From a virus, in the IMG/VR virus record IMGVR_UViG_3300042881_003464, positions 1 through 64,000 of that record: a stretch of DNA of 64,000 nucleotides; one strand, given 5' to 3'. Position numbers and translations under genes: made by a program. Below the pieces are notes generated by a model. It had not been told where the DNA came from, ran no database searches, and worked only from the letters and a program-made list of their open reading frames with translations. This document shows, one piece after another, positions 59,501 to 64,000 of this stretch (positions are counted from its first letter, which is position 1; the number at the start of each line of letters is the position of its first letter).

Positions 59501-62483
59501 GGTCTGATCCACCAAGACTGCTGACATAACCAGTGATCAAGGTACCAGCAGCATTGGTCAAACTAATAGTAGGACCGGCTTTGTCAAACGTAAACAAAGC
59601 ACTGCTTGATATTAGACCATTGTCATTGAACATGACCTGTCTATTTGCTCCTGCTGCAACAAAATTGCCAGATATGTTGGCACTGCTTGTGATATTGCCT
59701 GTGGCTGACACTATGCCAGCCGTGATTAAATTGCCACCAGTGATGTTACTAGAGGCTGTGATCAAACCTGGTGTAGTGATATTACCGCTGGCTATGTTGC
59801 CAGTAACATTTACATTGCTGGTGATGTTGCCTGTGAAACTTGTAGTACCGGTTACTGCTAGAGTACCAAGATTAGCAGTACCAGCGGTTGTGATATTTCC
59901 ACCAATGATATTGCCAGACGCTGTGACCACATTGGACGATTTGTCAAAAGTAAACGCAGCACTACCTGCTAGAACATCGTTGTCATTGAACTGTATTTGG
60001 GTGTTCGCACCACCGGCATCAATGTTACCTTGGATATTTCCAATAAAGGTGTGCGCTGTAACATTACCAGTAAACGTGGCAGCAGTGGCTAGTACATTGT
60101 TAGCATTGACATTGCCGCTGGCTGTGACGTTTTCTGTGGTGACATTTTTAACAAAAGCGTTGCCAAAATAAGACGTAGCGTTACCAATTGAACCAGTGGC
60201 ATTGGTGCCAAAATTAACAATAGCCTGTGGTTGATTTCCAGTCACTGCCAGGCGGTATGCACCAGCTAGACCATTTTCGTTGTTGTAATTTAAAGTGAGA
60301 TTTCTTGAGCCGTTTGGTCCCAATAGATATCCACTGCCGCCAATTTGCACACCACTCAAAGCATCATAGCCGGTATCAGGAATCAGACTAATACTGCCAT
60401 TGTTGGTTATACGAGAATTAGATCCTGTTCCTGTCCAGCCAAATTGAGCTGCTGTGATTACATTGCCGGCGCTGACGTTGCCTGTGGCTGTGGCAGTTTG
60501 AATTGATAGATTGCCTGCTTCAACGTTGCCAAAATTATTAACAGTGACTATCTCACCGGTGATTGATACATCTTTGGCCAACAGCAAGTTACCTGAACTG
60601 TTGTCATATCCAAAGAAAGCAGATTTCTCACTGCCAGAATAATACCAAAGCTGAGTGCCTCTATCTTTACCATCATTGTTGGTCAACGGAGTGTTGTTGA
60701 CGCCTCGACCAAGAGCAATTATAGGATCTTCAACATTTAGGTCTTCAACGTTTACATAGACTAGATTGCCATTGACACTAAGATTACCATCAATCTGTGC
60801 ATCTGAAGTTACAGTTAGAATACCACCAACCAATAGGTTACCAGCTACATCAATTGAGTTGGCGGTGACCTTTCCTGTGGTGTTTATATTTGCGCCACTG
60901 ACATTGCCAGTGGCCACAACCTGTCCTGTGGTGTTTATATTTCCGCCACTGACATTGCCTGTGGCTGATACCACACCTGTGGTGTTGATGTTTGCACCAC
61001 TGATGTTGCTAGAACTAGTGATGGCACCCGTAGCAGCAACTTGACCTGGTGTACTGATGTTGCCGGCAGCAACATTGCCAGTGATGTTTAGATTACTAGT
61101 GACATTTCCTGCGAAGCTTGAAGTATTGGCTACAATCAAAGTGCCAAGATTGGCAGTGCCAGCGGTAGTGATATTACCACCAGTGATGTTGCCTGTGGCT
61201 GATACAACACCCACGGTGTTAAGATTGCCACCAGTGATGTTACCTGTGGCTGATACAACACCCACGGTGTTTAAATTAGATCCTGTGACATTACCCAAAG
61301 CACTGACTAGACCAGTGGTGTTGATATTAGCGCCACTAACATTGCCTAGAGCACTTACAACTCCAGTGGTGTTAAAGTTGGCTCCGCCCACATTGCCTGA
61401 AGCTGATAGCACTCCAGCAGTGATCAAATTACCACCAGTGATGTTGCCAGTGACAGATGCCACGCCAGAGGCATTCAAAGACACTGCTGATAGATTAGCA
61501 GATGCAATTAGATTGGCAGCTGATAGATTTCCAGACACAACTGCTGCATTGGTACTTTTGTCAAAGGTAAAACCATTGCTGCTGTTGGCCAAACCAGAAT
61601 CATTAAACACCACACCTGTGTTGCTGCCAGGCACTGTGAGGTTGCCACTGATATTACCTGCGAAATTGCCTAGGAAATATGAAGCAGTGATATTGCCAGC
61701 AGCAGTGATGGTACTATCAGATACAGTGACATTGCCAGTTTTTAAAATGTTACCAGTGATATTGCCAGTGGCCAGCACAGTGAGTGATGACACTGTGTTA
61801 CTTGCTGTTAAATTAGTGGTGTTAACTGTGACTGCATTAACGTTGCCAATGTTGGCAGTGCCATTGGCAGCTGAAATTGTACTGACTGTTAGCAGTGGAG
61901 TTGATACTAGACTTGACGCGGTAACAGTGTTAGCCTGAACATCAGTTGCCACCAAACTCTGTGACACATTGATATTGCCATTTAGATTTAGACCACTGGG
62001 AGTCACAGTAACTACATTGGTACCAGTGACTGTGAGAGTGATATTGCCGTTTACATTGGCAATGCTTAGATTGGTGTTTCCCCAGATCAATGCGCGAGGA
62101 GCTTCGGCAACAATACCTGTTAACAGACTACCATTACCAATAAAGTAGTTGCCAGTGATATTACCTACGCTATCAAATCCACCTGTGCCTAGATATAATG
62201 TGTTGTAACGTGCGCTGGGAGTGCCAAGATCATACACATTGTCCAGTCTTGGCATCACTGTGCTGTTGGTTTGTACTACCCCAATTCCGCGAGGCGCAAG
62301 TATTATGTTGCCATTGAGCTGGGAAGTAGAAATCGTGTTGTTGGCAATCTGTATGTTGCTGCCAACAGGACCAGCCTGATAAATTTCAGTGAAATTCTCG
62401 TTGGTCTTAATAAACGCAGTGCGTAATGGATCACCATCACCATTGTCTGGCTGCGATCCTACGTTGATTATTTGCTGTGCCAT
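53550..62483 (-). CDS. Giant repeat tail fibre protein
   Basis: A 2977-residue protein. The N-terminus, MAQQIINVGSQPDNGDGDPLRTAFIKTNENFTEIYQAG, is a T4-type fibre attachment segment. Nearly the whole body is built of 17-residue units of the form xGVVSATGNITGGNLNT, in blocks separated by globular inserts. One insert is present twice (VNVEDPIIALGRG ... DGKDRGTQLWYYSGSEKSAF), another, near DNA 57880-58340, holds a TRILVKDEANAVLNGVYVW-type domain. The repeat forms a long beta-helical fibre; the inserts may be branching or enzyme-like units. Confidence 0.75.
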   Translation of the reverse strand: MAQQIINVGSQPDNGDGDPLRTAFIKTNENFTEIYQAGPVGSNIQIANNTISTSQLNGNIILAPRGIGVVQTNSTVMPRLDNVYDLGTPSARYNTLYLGTGGFDSVGNITGNYFIGNGSLLTGIVAEAPRALIWGNTNLSIANVNGNITLTVTGTNVVTVTPSGLNLNGNINVSQSLVATDVQANTVTASSLVSTPLLTVSTISAANGTANIGNVNAVTVNTTNLTASNTVSSLTVLATGNITGNILKTGNVTVSDSTITAAGNITASYFLGNFAGNISGNLTVPGSNTGVVFNDSGLANSSNGFTFDKSTNAAVVSGNLSAANLIASANLSAVSLNASGVASVTGNITGGNLITAGVLSASGNVGGANFNTTGVVSALGNVSGANINTTGLVSALGNVTGSNLNTVGVVSATGNITGGNLNTVGVVSATGNITGGNITTAGTANLGTLIVANTSSFAGNVTSNLNITGNVAAGNISTPGQVAATGAITSSSNISGANINTTGVVSATGNVSGGNINTTGQVVATGNVSGANINTTGKVTANSIDVAGNLLVGGILTVTSDAQIDGNLSVNGNLVYVNVEDLNVEDPIIALGRGVNNTPLTNNDGKDRGTQLWYYSGSEKSAFFGYDNSSGNLLLAKDVSITGEIVTVNNFGNVEAGNLSIQTATATGNVSAGNVITAAQFGWTGTGSNSRITNNGSISLIPDTGYDALSGVQIGGSGYLLGPNGSRNLTLNYNNENGLAGAYRLAVTGNQPQAIVNFGTNATGSIGNATSYFGNAFVKNVTTENVTASGNVNANNVLATAATFTGNVTAHTFIGNIQGNIDAGGANTQIQFNDNDVLAGSAAFTFDKSSNVVTASGNIIGGNITTAGTANLGTLAVTGTTSFTGNITSNVNVTGNIASGNITTPGLITASSNITGGNLITAGIVSATGNITSSANISGNFVAAGANRQVMFNDNGLISSSALFTFDKAGPTISLTNAAGTLITGYVSSLGGSDLNLTPATNNLVIWGSANPRFSNTYTLGTSTFQWRNVWAGNANIGAMSVSGPVTFAQTLTVTGNLSGGNIATAGLINANGTVTGGNLVSNAVITATGNVTGGNLITAGLIDATGSITSAANISGNNISATQLITATSANISGNVNAGNVSSTGQLIATGNITGGNLITAGLANVTGNIYGNNIIAAANVEILGNKITTGTTTGLLFEPGNVSLISGNIIVNGGYIYSQNGDTAIVLVNNGEIGSVGIENNLQVGKDGQGNLDVAGYANVTSNLTVGGAVTATSNVTGGNLNTAGQVVATGNVTGGNLITSGQVVATGNINTTANVIAANIVTANINSSTGIVITTSGNNNIELNPGGTGNIVLDNNYINSVANPIQDQDAATKIYVDNLVSTAISYHEAVVAATTANLATTTGGTITYSQPNGAGNGVGATITTTGSFNLIDTANVQTANTRILVKDEANAVLNGVYVWSNATVITRSSDTDTYGVASANTLAINDYFYVSSGNVNKGSAYIVDSPTGVITFGTSNIAFAQFSSTQVYTGGNGINVAGTIITAKVDNDTTAFDGTGNIVVKASANLTTPNIGAATGTSLIVNGNITANNISANSFLAATTINATGNITGGNINSNGLANIAGTVATGNLTVTGFANISGNLSAIGNVRVGQDLSFSAAYANLQYAGSANNYVQLVAQNKDNGSAASTDFVATADNGTDNDTYIDMGINSSGYNQPAFALQGVNDGYLYVAGNTTTGGGNLVLSTLENNDIIFSTGGANTGDEIGRFQHGNGFAVSGPVYATGNVTAPYFIGNLIGNISGNLAVQGPNRGVVFNDDSIANSVTAFQFDKSSNLVTLTGNIDVQGMTLSGNLTANGNISGNYFLGNGYYLTGIITSVANINNGTSNVRIETANGNIQANVNGTANVITITDQGLILGNNVTANIKTESAPLWITPADGQYVSINSNNYAQLYWTSNIANLNPAGNDDYAWLYVNYTGVNIETNTQAGNQHSWIFRANGAIETSYDLISNANVYANYIESGTDVYAIANVTASGNVSGNYILGNGALLTGVITSVANINDGSSNLRIESSGGNILANVGGVANVFAITTDGANVSGNLGVTNKVTAAEFIGNANASSLASGTVPSARMSGTYGIDITGHANTANTVTDGVQSNITQVGTLSFLIVSGNISTTEEVQATGNVGAGNVNSLGNINATANISGANLISSGQVVVTGNVHASYFIGNGALLTGIDTTLIANGTSNVKIVSANGNATVNIDGTSNVAVFANTGLYVTGEANVTGSVNAANLVASANVSGNNVSASNAVTANTISATGNVSGGNLNTTGVVLATGNVSGGNLVTSGNVDATGNLAAGNISTGGSINATANVTALNFFANGAVSATTAITANGNITGANVLSNAAVIATGNVSGANITTTGAVDATGNITGGNITTAGLANVATLEVTGNATAVGNLSGGNISTTGAVSATGNVTGGNLVTAGDAVIGGNLTVSGNTTYVNVTELNVEDPIIGLGRGANNTPLTVDDGKDRGTQLWYYSGSEKSAFVGYDNSGNRLIAATNVTITNELVTVNSYGNFQVGMLEAANANVTGNIDTSGIVASGNITANYYFGNAVNMTGIATASSVYSIINLQGNVTGNSTGNAVLIASNSSGNLQLQSGNGINMLGNAVTGNIVISIIGSTNDGTLWGAGGDAGLVTQGTTSITDNGLITDAVTSAYDLGVFEYGLAAGGTLTVGASAPPNPSIGDQWIDVVDGTLYLYFDDGSGSQWAQMASVYSIENGNPFGNVSANLLPAANASYDIGSSSLQWNNIYANNVIASGALTATGNVTGNYIFGNGALLTGVITSVANINSGSSNLRVTTSSGNIAANVGSSANVLVISDNGIYTTGLVSANNNIIINSFTGAPEGGQVVLGWKGVSGLTGQGNSTWNIDVNSANSFRVFYQDAAGSTGVPISIDTSVMTVSNVSITGNISGAGILNPFLLAGM
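61164..61469 (-). repeat. 51-base tandem repeat array in giant fibre gene
   Basis: Six units of 51 bases, each coding a 17-residue repeat (residues 339-440 of the fibre). Two units are nearly identical in DNA: the segments starting at 61177 and 61228 match over about 45 bases with 51 bases spacing. Similar units occur at about 55030-55560. Confidence 0.8.
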
Positions 62484-62506
62484 CTCTGTCCTAGTTCCCG
62501 ATTTAA

Positions 62507-62512
62507 TATTTA
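62507..62512 (-). promoter_or_regulatory. Late-promoter-like TAAATA element before the giant fibre
   Basis: Minus strand GATAAATATTAAATCGGG, ending 23 bases before the giant fibre ATG at 62483. Confidence 0.55.
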
Positions 62513-62534
62513 TCGTGAACAGAGATTTGGCATT

Positions 62535-64000
62535 TTAGCCGGTAGAATATCGGCGTATGATTTGCCTTGGATAAGCTAGACCTGCACTAGGGCGTAGCCA
62601 CCAGCGTTTTTGAGGCCAAACGTTGCCATTTATGGGTCTATCGTTGTAGTAGCCCATGAACAGATTCTGAGCTCCTCGCAGGCCTCTTTCACTCACAGGA
62701 CCCGGTGGCAGTGGGGTTCCAAAGTCTGGAATCACACCTTCTTGCGCATAGTATCGAGCCCAACGATAAGCGTCCATTTGGCTCATGTTGGGGTATATCT
62801 CGCACAGAGAAGCAATAATACCCATGACTTGTGGACTAGCCATGCTGGTACCAGTGAGTTTTGACATGAAAAAACTAGCATTTCTTGGGTCAGGTACTCC
62901 GCTGGTATATGGTGCCATGATACCAGTTCCTGGTGCCCAGACTGTGATTCCACGGCCTGCACTGGATGTTTGTTGTACCTGCTGATTGACAGTTTGATCA
63001 ATGTTACCTGTAACTATTACACCTTTGAAGCTGTCTGTACCTGGAGTACCTGTTTCAGTTGAAGCTGGTACTGGAAATTGATTATGATACCTTGCAGCGT
63101 AAAGCACAACAGTGCCAAAAGTAGCATAGGCCACATTTAAATTGTTGTTAAAATCAGGATCTCCGCTGAGTACACCTGCTTCGCCCCACTGGTTACCTGC
63201 TGCTGCTCCCCAGATTATACCCTCGTTCATGCCATCAATAATAGCAGCTGAAGCTGCTGCATCTTGCAGAGTATAGAAAAACAGAATAACACCATATACA
63301 TTGGCATATTCAGCATAGACCTGAATACCGCCATTATAGAAGTTGGTTAAAGTCCAGTTCCCGTTGTAAGTGGCCTGCAACGACGTTTGGCCCGCAGGGG
63401 GACTGGCAGGATGATTCTGTATCGTGCCCCGGTAATCAATTCGATTACACATCAAGATGTTGTTGCTTCTTGCGAATGTGTTGCCAAACAAACCAAAACT
63501 CATGTTTACCACAGTGGGATTTTTGATACCTGTGACAGGATTACGAGTTTTAACGCTGTTGTGCCAATAGCGAATATAGTTTACCAGCTGTGTTAGGTTT
63601 GGAGTGCTAGTGCCATTGGTTTGTTCACCATAGGGCGAAATATTGTAAATGGTACTATCTCTGGCCCATCCACAGGTGTTACCTGCCATGATACCACCAA
63701 CGTTATAACCATGTCCGTTGTTGCCTGCAGAACCTGCACCATAGTTATACACACCTGCTGGTTGTCCTGTCACAGCTGGGTTGTATGCCCACCAGTTAAT
63801 CTGATTGATTCGTGATCCGCCCGACCCATCGGCATTTCTGGCATATTCTGGATGATTTCTATCCATGTTGCCATCAAATACCACTACGTCAACATTTTTT
63901 CCTGTGCTGGTCAATGTGATAGTGGCACTTTTATTTGGCTCAGATCCGTCACTGCCCCAGTTTGGCAACGTGGTCCTGTTCCAACAGCGCAGCAGACCCC
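62535..64000 (-). CDS. Subtilisin-like serine protease (5' end outside window)
   Basis: At least 488 residues, open at the right edge; the reading frame continues without a stop to the last bases and reads LLRCWNRTTLPNWGSDGSEP, so the true start is outside. Numbered from the TTG at 63968, the S8 triad is D32 in VVFDGNMDRNHPE, H86 in GHGYNVGG and S375 in GTSMASP, with the oxyanion Asn in AAAGN (255-259). Phage subtilases are uncommon; it may mature fibre or adhesin proteins encoded just downstream, or attack host surface proteins. Confidence 0.85.
   Translation of the reverse strand, partial: GLLRCWNRTTLPNWGSDGSEPNKSATITLTSTGKNVDVVVFDGNMDRNHPEYARNADGSGGSRINQINWWAYNPAVTGQPAGVYNYGAGSAGNNGHGYNVGGIMAGNTCGWARDSTIYNISPYGEQTNGTSTPNLTQLVNYIRYWHNSVKTRNPVTGIKNPTVVNMSFGLFGNTFARSNNILMCNRIDYRGTIQNHPASPPAGQTSLQATYNGNWTLTNFYNGGIQVYAEYANVYGVILFFYTLQDAAASAAIIDGMNEGIIWGAAAGNQWGEAGVLSGDPDFNNNLNVAYATFGTVVLYAARYHNQFPVPASTETGTPGTDSFKGVIVTGNIDQTVNQQVQQTSSAGRGITVWAPGTGIMAPYTSGVPDPRNASFFMSKLTGTSMASPQVMGIIASLCEIYPNMSQMDAYRWARYYAQEGVIPDFGTPLPPGPVSERGLRGAQNLFMGYYNDRPINGNVWPQKRWWLRPSAGLAYPRQIIRRYSTG

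Noticed and set aside
61164-61469. CRISPR-like regular repeats
   Set aside because: The 51-base periods have no spacers, and both repeat and interval code for the fibre.
54460-61938. Long plus-strand open frames opposite the giant fibre
   Set aside because: Their proteins are Val/Pro/Leu-rich repeats produced by reading the GNITGGN repeats backwards; none has start signals or a domain pattern.
1-64000. tRNA genes and integrase
   Set aside because: I saw no cloverleaf with the usual T-loop GGTTCGAATCC pattern and no tyrosine or serine recombinase motif; a computational scan could still find a divergent tRNA.

Overview
This window is a piece of the genome of a tailed DNA phage with a contractile tail, of the T4-like (cyanophage/pelagiphage-type) lineage. 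The evidence is a set of recognisable T4 core proteins: UvsX, a UvsY-like protein, gp32, terminase gp16 and gp17, head completion nuclease gp4, neck proteins gp13 and gp14, tail completion gp15, tail tube gp19, tail sheath gp18, dNMP kinase and a DexA-like exonuclease. Genes are packed with 1 to 20 base overlaps. There are no rRNA genes, no recognisable tRNA genes, no integrase and no gene-free stretch above 300 bases. The host cannot be named from the sequence; an aquatic Gram-negative bacterium is a reasonable guess. Most genes run on the minus strand.

Layout. (1) 1-6245, plus strand: a tightly overlapping glycan operon with FkbM methyltransferase end, glycosyltransferase, two methyltransferases, an APH-type kinase, a nucleotidyltransferase-HAD fusion and three tandem paralogues of a putative glycosyltransferase. 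(2) 6235-14658, minus strand: a membrane protein, then a second glycan block with GT8 enzymes, a GT8/GT-B fusion, an epimerase, a cupin, a radical SAM enzyme and a cytidylyltransferase-cupin fusion. (3) 14667-19653: recombination and ssDNA-binding module (UvsY-like, UvsX, gp32) with a 2-oxoglutarate oxygenase and unknown genes between. (4) 19784-32388: packaging (gp17, gp16, gp4) surrounding a block of probable virion proteins, several with N-termini like the T4 capsid-targeting sequence. (5) 32385-44448: tail and neck proteins, with gp14 and gp15 on the plus strand and nucleotide enzymes and an HNH protein inserted. (6) 44430-64000: a Nudix hydrolase, then a 19 kb adhesion region with stacked short receptor-binding-like proteins, two glycine-rich adhesins, a fibrinogen-like protein, a 2977-residue repeat fibre and a subtilisin-like protease running off the right edge.

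Regulation can be read directly. A TAAATA(C/T) element, the core of the T4 late promoter TATAAATA, precedes many virion genes on both strands, and several copies share bases with the stop codon of the gene before. Sigma70-type promoters with near-consensus -35 and -10 boxes stand before the cupin gene, a DexA-like gene, a conserved unknown gene and gp32. The gp32 promoter lies inside a rho-independent terminator, so only read-through RNA can form the terminator hairpin.

The two glycan blocks are the most unusual cargo. Together they contain kinase, nucleotidyl/cytidylyltransferases, phosphatase, epimerase, cupins, methyltransferases, radical SAM enzyme and transferases, enough to make and attach an unusual activated sugar or phospho-substituent. 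The target (host surface or virion) is not visible in the sequence.
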